A stretch of DNA of 64,000 bases from Nocardioides sp. (GTDB lineage Bacteria > Actinomycetota > Actinomycetes > Propionibacteriales > Nocardioidaceae). The DNA lies in the NCBI GenBank assembly GCA_037045645.1, contig JBAOIH010000001.1, forward strand, positions 2,084,001-2,148,000, in the 5' to 3' direction. The translations under genes were made by a program, and so were the position numbers. The notes beneath the pieces are model-generated. The model did no database searches, was not told where the DNA came from, and worked only from the letters and a program-made list of their open reading frames with translations. Shown here piece by piece: positions 55,410 to 64,000 of the stretch (positions are counted from its first letter, which is position 1; each line of letters begins with the position of its first letter).

Positions 55410-55666
55410 TGATCCTGATAGACCCGCCTTTGATCCCGGCTTGGGGCCGGACCTGGTCTCACCTGGTCTCCGACACCTCACTCGACGAACTACACGCGTT
55501 CGCGGCTGCTTGCGGGGTCCCTGAACGCGGCTTCTCGCGCGATCACTACGACGTGCCGGCTGAGTTCTACGACGACCTGGTCGCAGCCGGCGCCGTGCCG
55601 GTGCGCCCGCGCGAGATCGTGCTTGCGCTGCACGCGGCCGGGTTGCGGCGGCGCAAGTCCGGCTGA
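55409..55666 (+). CDS. DUF4031 family protein
   Basis: 85 residues. It opens MILIDPPLIPAWGRTWSHLVSDTSLDELHAFAAACGVPERGFSRDHYDVP, the DUF4031 signature. Its function is unknown. The ATG overlaps the previous stop (TGATG). Confidence 0.82.
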   Translation: MILIDPPLIPAWGRTWSHLVSDTSLDELHAFAAACGVPERGFSRDHYDVPAEFYDDLVAAGAVPVRPREIVLALHAAGLRRRKSG

Positions 55667-55705
55667 GTGGTCGAACAGCGGCGATAGTCCACCGCGCCCG
55701 CGCGC

Positions 55706-55780
55706 GAGTTCGAGCGTACGCGTGAACTCGTGCGGTTGGTGGCGCGCAGAGCGCGCGAGTTCGAGCGTACGCGTGAACTC
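55706..55780. repeat. Doublet of a 24-bp palindrome, 51-bp period (left of DUF559 gene)
   Basis: Two copies, at 55706-55729 and 55757-55780. Each has outer arms GAGTTC and GAACTC with the core GCGTACGC between them and two near-pairing bases on each side. Start-to-start distance is 51 bases. The same doublet recurs at 56828-56902. They are not coding: the gene-free stretch from 55667 to 55808 holds only these repeats. Confidence 0.85.
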
Positions 55781-55808
55781 TCACCGCAGGGCTGGGCAGA
55801 ACCTCTGC

Positions 55809-56735
55809 TCAGGCAGCTGAGGCGCGCCCCGGGAAGTGCGCACGCCAGTCATCGCGTGGGCGGGCGGGGAGCCCCTGGAGTCCCGCCGCGCGCAACACCT
55901 TGAAGGCGCGCTCGACCGTCAACCCAGGGTCGACGAAGACACCACGAGCCACCACGGTGACGATGCGCCACGACGCATCCTCAAGTTGCTCGCGCCGCTC
56001 GATGTCTGCCTCCCACTGCTCCACGCGCTCGATGTGGTGGCGACCGTCGTACTCGAAGATCACCTTGACCGACGGCCAACACAGGTCGAAGCGCCTGACG
56101 ATGTCACCGATCTCGTTGCGCATCTCGCGGTTGACCTCGGGCTCGGGCACCCCAGCGAGTACGAGGAGCATCCGCAGGCGAGTCTCCATCGGGGAATCGA
56201 CCCGCTCGCGGACATAAGACGCTGCTGCACGTGCATGCTTGCCGACCCGGCCAGGCACCTGAGATGCGGCGCGCTGGAGTCGTTGAAGGTTCAGCCCCTT
56301 GCGTACGAGATGGTCACCCACGACCACAAGGTCGACGAGACTGAGTTCGGCAGCAAGCTCCACGAAGAGGTCCTCGCGCGTAGAGACCCGGATTCCCTTC
56401 ACGATGTCGTGTCGGGCATCGGGTCGGACATGGCTCACAATCCCGCCTCGGCTGACCCGCGCGGCGTAGTCCGGCACAGTCGCGTGCAGCGCCTCGCCGT
56501 CGGGTACGGGTACGCCTCGCACGCGCGCTGCCGTCTGGTGGCTGACGAACGCGCGCGGGCCAGCGACCAACAACACCGCCTCAGCGCGAAGCCGCGCAGT
56601 GACCGTGCGAGCACTGCTTATGTGAATACCGAAGAGCAAGCGTTGAAAGCCCCGCCCGGCCAACTCACGAGGGCTGATCCCCGCCGCCAGGCCACTCTTG
56701 GTCGTGAAGGGCGCATGTGGGTCGAACTCGGGCAT
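55809..56735 (-). CDS. DUF559-type protein (Vsr-like endonuclease fold, AbiEi-like N-terminus)
   Basis: 308 residues from ATG 56735. N-terminal part (FTTKSGLAAGISPRELAGRGFQRLLFGIHIS, FVSHQTAARVRGVPVP) resembles the winged-helix front end of AbiEi-like proteins. The C-terminal part (SPMETRLRMLLVLAGVPEPEVNREM, FDLCWPSVKVIFEYDGRHHIERVEQWEADIERREQLEDASWRIVTVV) is the DUF559/Vsr-like domain with Glu-Tyr-Asp-Gly and a following His. Such genes are common in actinobacteria, in many copies; function is not known. It is flanked by palindrome doublets. Confidence 0.8.
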   Translation of the reverse strand: MPEFDPHAPFTTKSGLAAGISPRELAGRGFQRLLFGIHISSARTVTARLRAEAVLLVAGPRAFVSHQTAARVRGVPVPDGEALHATVPDYAARVSRGGIVSHVRPDARHDIVKGIRVSTREDLFVELAAELSLVDLVVVGDHLVRKGLNLQRLQRAASQVPGRVGKHARAAASYVRERVDSPMETRLRMLLVLAGVPEPEVNREMRNEIGDIVRRFDLCWPSVKVIFEYDGRHHIERVEQWEADIERREQLEDASWRIVTVVARGVFVDPGLTVERAFKVLRAAGLQGLPARPRDDWRAHFPGRASAA

Positions 56736-56827
56736 CACGGCACCCTGCCCCAGATCGCTCAACGCCGCTCCCGTTATCCACAGGCCCGGTCTTCGGGCGG
56801 TGGGCGTCCGGGCTCGCTGCCGCGCGC

Positions 56828-56902
56828 GAGTTCGAGCGTACGCGTGAACTCGCGCAGCAATCAGGGTCCCGAGCGCGCGAGTTCGAGCGTACGCGTGAAC
56901 TC
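56828..56902. repeat. Second doublet of the 24-bp palindrome, 51-bp period (right of DUF559 gene)
   Basis: Copies at 56828-56851 and 56879-56902, identical to the doublet at 55706-55780 in the 24-bp core and in the 51-base period. Spacer sequences differ between the two doublets. Located in the 226-base gap between DUF559 and HD genes. Confidence 0.85.
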
Positions 56903-56961
56903 GCGCAGCCCGAGCGGCGCATGCCGCGAAGCGACCGGCCGCGGCGACCAGGCACACGTTC

Positions 56962-57555
56962 TCAGACCAGCCGGGCCAACTCAGCGGCCACATTCGCTCT
57001 GGCCGCGGCCTCCCAACGGTCTCGGGCCGCGGGCCAGTGAAACAGCAGAGGCTTCGCCAGCAGAGCACGCAGGATCGCGGCCCGGCCGGAGGCGAAGTCG
57101 GTGTCGGACAGGTGGGAATACTCGTCACGCACCGCCGCGACATATTCGGCATAGCGATCCGGTGGCGAAGCCAAGATGGCCAGGTCTGCGTCACACAACG
57201 CCCCACCCGCATCGTCGTCGGGAGCGGGCTCGTGGGTCGCGGTCAGGCGTACGAGCCGGACGACCTCGTCGACCTCGGGGGCCGGAATCAGGCCGGCGAG
57301 AGACCAGGAAGCCAGCAGCGCCGAGCGCTCCTCGTCGTCGCGCTCGCCGTCGTAGACCGCGTCGTGGAACCAGGCCGCGAGCACGATCGCGCGACGAGCC
57401 GGGTGGTCAGCCGGCACGAGAGCCGACAGGTGGGTCAACACCTCCGACAGGTGCACGACATCGTGATAGTGCCGTGACGAGTCCGCGTACGCCGCGAGCA
57501 ACCGATCGCGCAAGTCATCGGCACCTGTCAACGGCCACCAAGCCGCGAGACTCAC
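56962..57555 (-). CDS. HD-domain phosphohydrolase-like protein
   Basis: 197 residues. The HD core is visible: SSRHYHDVVHLSEVL, then AAWFHDAVYDGERDDEE and RLTATHEPAPDDDAGGALCDADLAIL, giving His-His-Asp...Asp metal ligands. It belongs to the predicted metal-dependent phosphohydrolases; the substrate is unknown. GTG 57555 overlaps the YbaK stop (GTGA). Confidence 0.83.
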   Translation of the reverse strand: MSLAAWWPLTGADDLRDRLLAAYADSSRHYHDVVHLSEVLTHLSALVPADHPARRAIVLAAWFHDAVYDGERDDEERSALLASWSLAGLIPAPEVDEVVRLVRLTATHEPAPDDDAGGALCDADLAILASPPDRYAEYVAAVRDEYSHLSDTDFASGRAAILRALLAKPLLFHWPAARDRWEAAARANVAAELARLV

Positions 57556-58094
57556 TGCCCGAGACCCTCCAGCACCTCCGCGCCCGGCAGCGACGCGAAC
57601 AACGCACCCGGCACGATCAACTTCGAACGGCGTACGCCCGACCCGATGATCGCGGTCGGGATCTCCAGCACCCGCGAGTCGATCAGGACCCGCCAGCCGG
57701 ACGGCAGTCCGACGGGAGTGATCCCGCCGTACTCCATCCCAGACTCCTCCACCGCGCGCTCCATCGGCAGGAACGAACACTTGCGTACGTCGAGGGTCCG
57801 CTTGACCAGGTTGTTGACGTCCGCGCGCGTGTCGGCGCGCACCAGGCAGGCCGCGATCCGCTCCTCGCCGTCGCGCTTGCCCGAGACCAGCACGCAGTTG
57901 GCCCCCAGCAGCGGCGAGAGGTCGTACGCCTGGTTCATCGCGGCGGTGTCCGCGACCGCGGGATCGATCTCGACGGCCGCGATGCCGTCGGCGCCCGGCC
58001 ATCCGGCCAGTGCCGACGCGACGGGAGGCGCGAGCAAGGAAGGGTGCTCAAGAGCAGGCAGAGAGCGGAGTGTCCCGACCGACGGCAGCGTCAT
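57552..58094 (-). CDS. YbaK/ProX-type aminoacyl-tRNA deacylase
   Basis: 180 residues. The YbaK fold appears as CVLVSGKRDGEERIAACLVRADTRADVNNLVKRTL, then EESGMEYGGITPVGLPSGWRVLIDSRV, including the GGITPVGLP signature. It hydrolyses mischarged aminoacyl-tRNA, specificity unknown. ATG 58094 is preferred; an in-frame longer start at 58115 adds seven residues. Confidence 0.87.
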   Translation of the reverse strand: MTLPSVGTLRSLPALEHPSLLAPPVASALAGWPGADGIAAVEIDPAVADTAAMNQAYDLSPLLGANCVLVSGKRDGEERIAACLVRADTRADVNNLVKRTLDVRKCSFLPMERAVEESGMEYGGITPVGLPSGWRVLIDSRVLEIPTAIIGSGVRRSKLIVPGALFASLPGAEVLEGLGQ

Positions 58095-58113
58095 GGGTCG
58101 AGAGTATGGGGCC

Positions 58114-59116
58114 ATGCGATCGGGGCAGACCAGGGTGTTCGCGCACCGCGGCGCGAGTGGCTACCGGCCCGAGCACACGTTGCGAGCGTACGAACTCGGC
58201 ATCGCGCAGGGCGCGGACGGCATCGAGATCGATGTGGTGATGACCAAGGACGGGCATCTGGTCTGTCGCCACGAGCACGAGATCACGGGTACGACCGACG
58301 TGGCACAGCGACCCGAGTTCGCAGCACGCAGACACACCCCGACGGTGCCCGGGCGCAAGGCCGTCGAAGGCTGGTTCGTGGAGGACTTCTCCCTCGCGGA
58401 ACTCAAGACCCTCAAAGCCAAGGAGCGGATGCCCGGCACCCGACCCGACAACACCGTTTGGGACGGCGTCGACCCGATTCCCACCCTCGACGAGGTGCTG
58501 GACCTGGTCACGCGCGCCCGGGAGACCCAACCTCTCGGGCTGATGATCGAACTCAAGCACCCGGCGTACCTCACCTCGCTGGGTCTCGATCCGACCCCTC
58601 CGCTGCTGGACTCGCTGGCCCGCCACGGCCTCGACGGACCGGACCGCGACGTGATGTTGGAGAAGCTTCGAGCCGACCGCGCTCGTACGTCTGGCCGACC
58701 GGACCCGACTGCCGCTGATGCAGTTGATCGAGCTGGCCGACAAGCGGCCCGCGGACCTCGCCGAGACCGACGACGCGCGGACGTTCGGCGACCTGGTCAC
58801 CCTGCCCGAGCTCGACGCGGTCCGTGGGCGGATCGCTGCCCTCGGCGTCCACACCACGCACGTCTTTCCCCTCGACCCGCAGGGCGCCACCGGGGCGCTC
58901 TCGTCCCTGATCGACGAGGCCCACGCTCGCGACATCCAGGTCGCCGCCTTCACGCTGCGCCGGGAGAACCGATTCCTGCCCACCCAACTCCGGATCGGCG
59001 ACGATCCCAAAGCACCCGGCGACCTGGCCACCCAGGCCCGCGCGTTTGCCGAGGCCGGCGCGGACGCACTCTTCACCGACAACGTCGACGTCGTCCGAGA
59101 GGCACTCCAGCAATGA
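58114..59116 (+). CDS. Glycerophosphodiester phosphodiesterase; one apparent insertion
   Basis: 333 residues after repair. The GDPD signature is RVFAHRGASGYRPEHTLRAYELGIAQGADGIEIDVVMTKDGHLVCRHEHEI, with the catalytic His pair and metal-binding Glu and Asp. The frame breaks at 58664-58667 at AGCT; removing one A gives VMLESFEPTALVRLADRTRLPLMQL. It cleaves glycerophosphodiesters to glycerol-3-phosphate. It ends in an overlap with the methyltransferase gene (ATGA). Confidence 0.88.
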
Positions 59117-59766
59117 CCGACACCATCCGCGCGCACTACGACGCGATCGCGTCGGGGTACGACGGGCGCACCGCCACCGACTGGACCAGCAACGACCACC
59201 TGATCCACGTCCTGCGCGACCAAGCCGTCAGCGCCGACAACGTGCTCGACCTCGGCGGGGGCACCGGGCAGACGACGCGAGCCGTACGCACGGTGCTGCC
59301 CGACGCGAAGGTCACACTGGTCGAGCTCTCGCCAGGCATGGCCCAGGTGGCCAGGGACGCTTTCGCGCGCGAGGAGGGCGTCCGCATCGAGGTCGCCGAC
59401 CTGGACGCGTGGCTGAGCAGCACCGAGGAGACGTACGACCTGATCGTCTCGGCCGGGGTCCTGGAGATGGCACCCGACCTCACCGCCACGCTGACGCGGA
59501 TCGCCGAGCGGGTGGCACCCGGTGGGCGGGTCGTCCTCACCTGCGAGACCCGGATCCACGGGTACGCACCACAACAGGCCGCCGACGAGGTGATCACCCC
59601 ACCGTCCGGACCGATCAGGGTGCATCGCCCCGAGCCGTACGACTTCGAGGCCACGTTGCGCCGTGAGGGGCTGCACATCGACGTGTCACGACTCTTCGTC
59701 GCCTTCCATCGAGACCACTCCGAGCCGGTGATCTACCACCTGGTGAGCGCGGTCAGCAGCGACTGA
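59113..59766 (+). CDS. SAM-dependent class I methyltransferase
   Basis: 217 residues. The SAM motif is VLDLGGGTGQTTRAV (near residue 44), then VTLVELSPGMAQVARDAF and VEVADLDAWL. The substrate is not identifiable. Overlaps the preceding GDPD gene by four bases and converges with the LCP gene over 14 bases. Confidence 0.85.
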   Translation: MTDTIRAHYDAIASGYDGRTATDWTSNDHLIHVLRDQAVSADNVLDLGGGTGQTTRAVRTVLPDAKVTLVELSPGMAQVARDAFAREEGVRIEVADLDAWLSSTEETYDLIVSAGVLEMAPDLTATLTRIAERVAPGGRVVLTCETRIHGYAPQQAADEVITPPSGPIRVHRPEPYDFEATLRREGLHIDVSRLFVAFHRDHSEPVIYHLVSAVSSD

Positions 59767-60652
59767 TCCGCGCGTCGCGACGGGCGTCACGACCGAGTCG
59801 TCTGGCCTGGAGTACGTCTGGGAACACCACCGACTGCGGGCCTACCCACCCGACGCCACCGCCGATCACACATGTGGTGATCTTGCCCGGCTCCACCTGT
59901 GCCACCAGTTGGGCGAGCCGGAAGAGTTCGCCGGGTCGCAGGTTCGTCGAGGTGTGCTGCAGCACCGTAAGCACACCTCGATCAATGAAGCCGGGGCGCT
60001 TCGCGTTCGAGTGGATCCGCCTGTGGATGCCGCGCAGCGTGCGCTGTTGGTTGGCCGAGCGGTCGAAGTCACCGCGGGGCAGCGACTTGCGGATCCGGGA
60101 GAACGCCATCGCCTCGAACCCGTTGAGCCGGATTCGCCCTTGCCGGAAGCCGCGCTTGCGCAGGTACGGATCGGAGAACGTACGCGGGTTCTGCACCGAG
60201 ATCCCCCCGATGTCGTCCACCATCTGCTCGAAGAACTCAAAACGCGACACGAAGACATAGTCGGGGGTGATCCCGATCAGTCGCGACACCGCGGCTGCCA
60301 TCGCCTTCGGGCCGCCGAACACCAACGCCGAGTTGATCTTGTTGCGACCGTGCCCGGGAATCGTGACCCACGAGTCCCGCGGCACTCCGATCGCGGTCGC
60401 GGCCCGAGTGCGGGGGTTGATCCCGACCAGTTGCAACGCGTCGCCGTGCGAGCGGTTCATCGGCTGGCCCGGACGCGCGTCGGAACCGACCGCCAGGATC
60501 CACACCACCCGATCACTCGCGCCGACGCTCTGGGCCGCGCGGATCCTCACGAGTTCGACGTCCGTCGGCGCCTGGGTCGAGTCGGGCAGGCTGAGCACCG
60601 CCACGCCCAACATCACGGCGAGCACCAAGCGTCGTACGATCCGCGCTCTCAT
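59753..60652 (-). CDS. LytR-CpsA-Psr (LCP) family envelope protein
   Basis: 299 residues. An N-terminal membrane anchor (VRRLVLAVMLGVAVLSL) precedes the LCP domain: ILAVGSDARPGQPMNRSHGDALQLVGINPRTRAATAIGVPRDSWV, GHGRNKINSALVFGGPKAMAAAVSRLIG and FSRIRKSLPRGDFDRSANQQRTL. The key Asp/Arg residues for pyrophosphate binding (SDAR, RDSW, RIRK, DFDR) are present. Such enzymes attach glycopolymers to peptidoglycan. ATG 60652 overlaps the upstream gene's stop (ATGA). Confidence 0.9.
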   Translation of the reverse strand: MRARIVRRLVLAVMLGVAVLSLPDSTQAPTDVELVRIRAAQSVGASDRVVWILAVGSDARPGQPMNRSHGDALQLVGINPRTRAATAIGVPRDSWVTIPGHGRNKINSALVFGGPKAMAAAVSRLIGITPDYVFVSRFEFFEQMVDDIGGISVQNPRTFSDPYLRKRGFRQGRIRLNGFEAMAFSRIRKSLPRGDFDRSANQQRTLRGIHRRIHSNAKRPGFIDRGVLTVLQHTSTNLRPGELFRLAQLVAQVEPGKITTCVIGGGVGWVGPQSVVFPDVLQARRLGRDARRDARISRC

Positions 60653-61236
60653 CGGCGACCCTTCCGCAGGTCGTAACCGAAGATCCGCCACCCGTGTCGG
60701 GTCGGCTCCAGGAACAGCCGCCCACGCACGATCACGGTTCGGGCGCGCTGCCCGTGCGTTCGTAGCCGCAGACGCAGGTGCGCCGTCGCCACGCGCGGGC
60801 GGCGGTCGGTCGCCAGCAGATCCACGCGGATGCGCCGGGTCAGCACCTCGACCCCGTCGATCCTGCGACCCAGGTCGGCGTTGGTGAGCAGGTTGCGAGA
60901 ACGACGAGCCGCACGCCTGGCCTGTGGGGTGAACGCGCCGAGAGCCTTCGGGTAGTGAGTACGCGGATAGTCCTCGCGCACGAAGGCCGCGTCGAGCCAG
61001 GCGTCGACCATACGAGCCGCGCGGCGCACCGCCCGATGGCGCTGCTTGTCGGGTACGCGCCCCACCACGACGCCGGCGCTGACGTCGGAGCGGGACTTGA
61101 CCAGGCGTACGGAATCTCCGGTGGCGAGTCGGCCCGAAGCCTGGTCCCCGCCCATGAGATCCACGCCGAGTAGGGCGATCAGCAGTACGCACAAGGCCGC
61201 GAGCAGCCGCGCTCTGGCCGGACTGGCGACGACCAT
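60649..61236 (-). CDS. Membrane-anchored protein of unknown function, operon partner of LCP
   Basis: 195 residues with one N-terminal membrane helix (ARARLLAALCVLLIALLGVDLMG) and a basic extracytoplasmic part (YPRTHYPKALGAFTPQARRAARRSRNLLTNAD). The end, VIVRGRLFLEPTRHGWRIFGYDLRKGRR, is reminiscent of small mycobacterial Mce-associated-type domains. No clear family. The stop overlaps the LCP start, so the two are co-translated and probably act together at the envelope. Confidence 0.75.
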   Translation of the reverse strand: MVVASPARARLLAALCVLLIALLGVDLMGGDQASGRLATGDSVRLVKSRSDVSAGVVVGRVPDKQRHRAVRRAARMVDAWLDAAFVREDYPRTHYPKALGAFTPQARRAARRSRNLLTNADLGRRIDGVEVLTRRIRVDLLATDRRPRVATAHLRLRLRTHGQRARTVIVRGRLFLEPTRHGWRIFGYDLRKGRR

Positions 61237-61401
61237 CGGATCGCTCCTGACAGTGACTGGGGAAGGTCCGGACCGCGCACCGAGTCGGTCGGCGAGACCA
61301 GAGTGCCGCACTCCGGGCCCGCCACCCTGCATTTCCCTCGCGTGTGCAAGTAGCCTTGCCTGAAAGTCCCGCGCACGTTTCGAGATGAGGCGAATCAACC
61401 C

Positions 61402-64000
61402 GTGCCGCAGCCCTCTGCCCAGTCCGGCAGTCACGCATCCGTCCAGCCGTCCAACGACCTCGGAGCCAACGAATGGCTCGTGGAGGAGATGCGGGAGAGC
61501 TATCAAGCAGATCCCAGCAGCGTGAGTGAGGAGTGGGCCGCGTACTTCGGCGCCAACGGCGCGAGTGCCGACTCCTCGTCCGGTGACGGCTCCGCCTCCA
61601 GTGCGCGCGCTGCGGAGAAGTCGCAATCGGCGTCCGCACCGGCCCAGGAGTCGCGGAAGACCCCGCAGTCGGCCGAGAAACAGCCTTCGGCCAAGCAGGA
61701 GCAGCCCCCGGCACAGAAGGGTGAGGCGAAGTCCACTCCCCCGTCCGTGGCGCGACCGCGCCCCGACACCGCTGCTGCGGAGCCGGCGAAGGGCACCAGC
61801 ACCCCCGTGGCGAAGGACGCCACGAAGGCGGCTCCGGCCGAGGCCGGCGACGAGCCGAGTTACACCGTGCTGCGCGGTGCCCCCGCGCGTACGGCCACCA
61901 ACATGGAGTCCTCGTTGACCGTCCCGACCGCGACCTCGGTCCGCTCGGTGCCGGTCAAGTTGTTGTGGGACAACCGCACCGTCATCAACAACCACCTCGC
62001 CCGAGCACGAGGCGGCAAGGTCTCCTTCACGCACCTGATCGGCTACGCGCTGGTCAAGGCGATGAAGTCGATGCCGGAGATGAACAACTCCTACGCCGAG
62101 GTCGACGGCAAGCCCAACCTCGTCACCCCGGCCCACATCAACCTCGGCCTGGCCATCGACATCAAGAAGGGCGACCAGCGCCAACTTCTGGTGCCCTCGA
62201 TCAAGGCCGCCGAGACGATGGACTTCGCGGGCTTTTGGACCGCGTACGAGAACATCGTGGTCAAGGCGCGCGACAACAAGCTCACGGTTGCCGACTTCCA
62301 GGGCACGACCTTCTCCCTGACCAACGTCGGCGGCTTGGGCACGGTGCACTCGGTGCCACGGTTGATGCCCGGCCAGAGCGCGATCATCGGCGTCGGGGCG
62401 ATGGACTACGCCCCCGAATGGCAAGGCGCCTCCGAGGAAACCGTCGCACGCAACGCCATCAGCCGGGTCATGTCGATCACCTCGACCTACGACCACCGCG
62501 TCATCCAGGGTGCCCAGTCCGGAGAGTTCCTGCGCCGCGTACACCAGTTGCTGCTCGGTGCGGACGGCTTCTACGACGAGATCTTCGCCAGCCTGAGAAT
62601 CCCGTACGAGCCCATCAAGTGGGCTCAGGACATCTCCACCAGCCACGACGACGAGATCAGCAAGCAGGCTCGCGTCCAGGAGCTCATCCACGCCTATCGC
62701 GTGCGTGGGCACCTGATGGCCGACACCGACCCGCTCGAATACCGCCAGCGCAGCCACCCCGACCTCGAGGTCGAGTCGCACGGACTGACGCTGTGGGACC
62801 TCGACCGCGAGTTCGCCACCGGATCATTCGGCGGCGAACGGCGCTTCATGAAGATGCGCTCGATCCTGGGCATCCTGCGCGACTCCTACTGCCGCACCAT
62901 CGGCATCGAGTACATGCACATCATGGATCCCGAGCAGCGTCGCTGGATCCAGGAGCGGGTCGAGAAGCCGCACGTGAAGGTGCCCCGAGAGGAGCAGTTG
63001 CGGATCCTGCTCAAGCTCAACCAGGCCGAGGCTTTCGAGACGTTCCTGCAGACCAAGTTCGTCGGCCAGAAGCGGTTCTCACTCGAAGGCGGCGAGACCA
63101 CCATCGCATTGGTGGACGACATCTGCGAGAAGGCCGCCGGCGCCGGTCTCGAAGAGGTCGCGATCGGCATGGCGCACCGTGGCCGCCTCAACGTGCTGGC
63201 CAACATCGTGGGCAAGAGCTATTCACAGATCTTCCGCGAGTTCGAGGGCAACATCGACCCGCGTACGGTCCAGGGTTCTGGCGACGTGAAGTATCACCTC
63301 GGTGCCGAGGGCGAGTACGTCTCGGAGTTCGGCGACCGGATCAACGTCTCGGTGGCCGCCAACCCGTCCCATCTCGAGGCCGTCGACCCGGTGCTGGAGG
63401 GCATCGCACGCGCCAAACAGGACGTGCTCAACAAGGGCTCCGAATACCCGGTGTTGCCGCTGCTCATCCACGGTGACGCGGCCTTCGCGGGCCAAGGGGT
63501 CGTGGCCGAGACGCTCAACCTGTCGCAACTGCGCGGCTACCGCACCGGCGGCACGATCCACGTCGTCGTCAACAACCAGGTCGGTTTCACGACCTCCCCC
63601 GGCTCGTCGCGTTCGTCGCTCTACTGCACCGACGTGGCCCGGATGGTGCAGGCGCCGATCTTCCACGTCAACGGTGATGACCCGGAGGCTTGTGTCCGGG
63701 TCGCGGCGCTCGCGTTCGAGTTCCGTCAGGCGTTCAACAAGGATGTCGTGATCGACCTGGTCTGCTACCGCAGGCGCGGACACAACGAGGGCGACGACCC
63801 GTCCTACACCCAGCCGCTGATGTATGACCTGATCGAGCAGAAGCGTTCCGTACGCAAGCTCTACACCGAGTCGCTCATCGGTCGTGGCGACATCACGATC
63901 GAAGAGGCCGAGACCGTGCTGCGCGACTATCAGCAGCAACTTGAGCGGGTCTTCACCGAGGTACGCGAGGCCAACACTCAACCGTCCTCGTGGACGACCG
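61402..64000 (+). CDS. Multifunctional 2-oxoglutarate metabolism enzyme (Kgd/OdhA, SucA type), 3' end outside
   Basis: 866 residues in window, truncated by the right edge. N-terminus: SNDLGANEWLVEEMRESYQADPSSVSEEWAAYF, then an Ala/Pro/Ser/Lys linker (about 60-160). Next is an E2-type acyltransferase domain (GGKVSFTHLIGYALVKAMK, STYDHRVIQGAQSGEFL, with the His-x3-Asp region) lacking a lipoyl domain. The E1 part follows from about 430 (AHRGRLNVLANIVGKSYSQIFREFEG, AANPSHLEAVDPVLEGIARAKQ, GDAAFAGQGVVAETL). GTG 61402. It gives succinyl-CoA in the TCA cycle. The 165 bases upstream hold no clear promoter. Confidence 0.93.
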   Translation, partial: MPQPSAQSGSHASVQPSNDLGANEWLVEEMRESYQADPSSVSEEWAAYFGANGASADSSSGDGSASSARAAEKSQSASAPAQESRKTPQSAEKQPSAKQEQPPAQKGEAKSTPPSVARPRPDTAAAEPAKGTSTPVAKDATKAAPAEAGDEPSYTVLRGAPARTATNMESSLTVPTATSVRSVPVKLLWDNRTVINNHLARARGGKVSFTHLIGYALVKAMKSMPEMNNSYAEVDGKPNLVTPAHINLGLAIDIKKGDQRQLLVPSIKAAETMDFAGFWTAYENIVVKARDNKLTVADFQGTTFSLTNVGGLGTVHSVPRLMPGQSAIIGVGAMDYAPEWQGASEETVARNAISRVMSITSTYDHRVIQGAQSGEFLRRVHQLLLGADGFYDEIFASLRIPYEPIKWAQDISTSHDDEISKQARVQELIHAYRVRGHLMADTDPLEYRQRSHPDLEVESHGLTLWDLDREFATGSFGGERRFMKMRSILGILRDSYCRTIGIEYMHIMDPEQRRWIQERVEKPHVKVPREEQLRILLKLNQAEAFETFLQTKFVGQKRFSLEGGETTIALVDDICEKAAGAGLEEVAIGMAHRGRLNVLANIVGKSYSQIFREFEGNIDPRTVQGSGDVKYHLGAEGEYVSEFGDRINVSVAANPSHLEAVDPVLEGIARAKQDVLNKGSEYPVLPLLIHGDAAFAGQGVVAETLNLSQLRGYRTGGTIHVVVNNQVGFTTSPGSSRSSLYCTDVARMVQAPIFHVNGDDPEACVRVAALAFEFRQAFNKDVVIDLVCYRRRGHNEGDDPSYTQPLMYDLIEQKRSVRKLYTESLIGRGDITIEEAETVLRDYQQQLERVFTEVREANTQPSSWTT

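Noticed and set aside
56820..56902. Reading the palindrome doublets as a CRISPR array
   Set aside because: Only two repeats per site, each palindromic, with 27-base spacers and no cas genes nearby.
61237..61401. An iron box or promoter before kgd
   Set aside because: TAGCCT and short TGC repeats are present, but neither a proper -35 spacing nor a 19-bp IdeR match could be built.

Overview
This is a GC-rich actinobacterial chromosome segment. NucS, a one-chain 2-oxoglutarate enzyme (Kgd/OdhA type), DUF222/13E12 HNH genes, an IdeR-type iron box and many GTG starts all point that way. As I recall Streptomyces gene order, meaB-thiolase-mce-Scy/FilP-like, the atp operon, rpmE-prfA-prmC-sua5-wecA and rho-thrB-thrC-hom-lysA-argS follow the same plan. 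Codon habits (frequent CGTACG) and the mobile palindrome at 24.5 kb suggest Nocardioides or a relative; that placement is inference.

Layout. 1-4.2 kb: ethylmalonyl-CoA pathway genes (meaB, thiolase, mce, ccr). 4.4-9.9 kb: a polar coiled-coil protein, an AI-2E-type permease, a DMT permease with a divergent CGNR protein, and a hydrolase pair. 9.9-19.5 kb: 3-hydroxybutyryl-CoA dehydrogenase, a GNAT-MOSC fusion, NucS, an IdeR-boxed ferritin unit, meaA and the cobalamin adenosyltransferase that supplies the mutases. 19.6-33.4 kb: a defence island with a HEPN-DUF499 ATPase, a DUF1156 DNA methylase, an HNH nuclease, a DUF222 HNH protein, an IS630 element, a DUF3883 helicase and an XRE regulator. 33.4-42.6 kb: MFS, DUF2550 and the complete F1Fo ATP synthase operon. 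42.6-48.4 kb: wecA, sua5, prmC, prfA, rpmE, rho. 48.6-54.9 kb: threonine, homoserine and lysine genes plus argS. 55-64 kb: tRNA-Arg, small genes, a DUF559 gene flanked by palindrome doublets, lipid and envelope genes, and the 5' part of kgd.

The most interesting part is the defence island. It resembles a type 3 BREX or DISARM-related set but shows no PglZ, BrxA/B or PLD gene. Five copies of a CCCAAC-NN-GTTGGG palindrome lie in only its two divergent control regions, one of them overlapping the start region of the XRE gene. A RecA-NDp/PafBC-like DNA-damage promoter precedes the methylase operon, and another precedes the DUF222 HNH gene.

Many genes, including essential ones (atpA, atpB, atpD, prfA), carry single-base frameshifts. 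Nearly all are repaired by removing an inserted base, and most isolated ones touch an AGCT tetramer. They look like consensus errors, so I annotate these genes as intact. All families are assigned by reading the sequence, without database searches. No gene-free stretch exceeds 300 bases.
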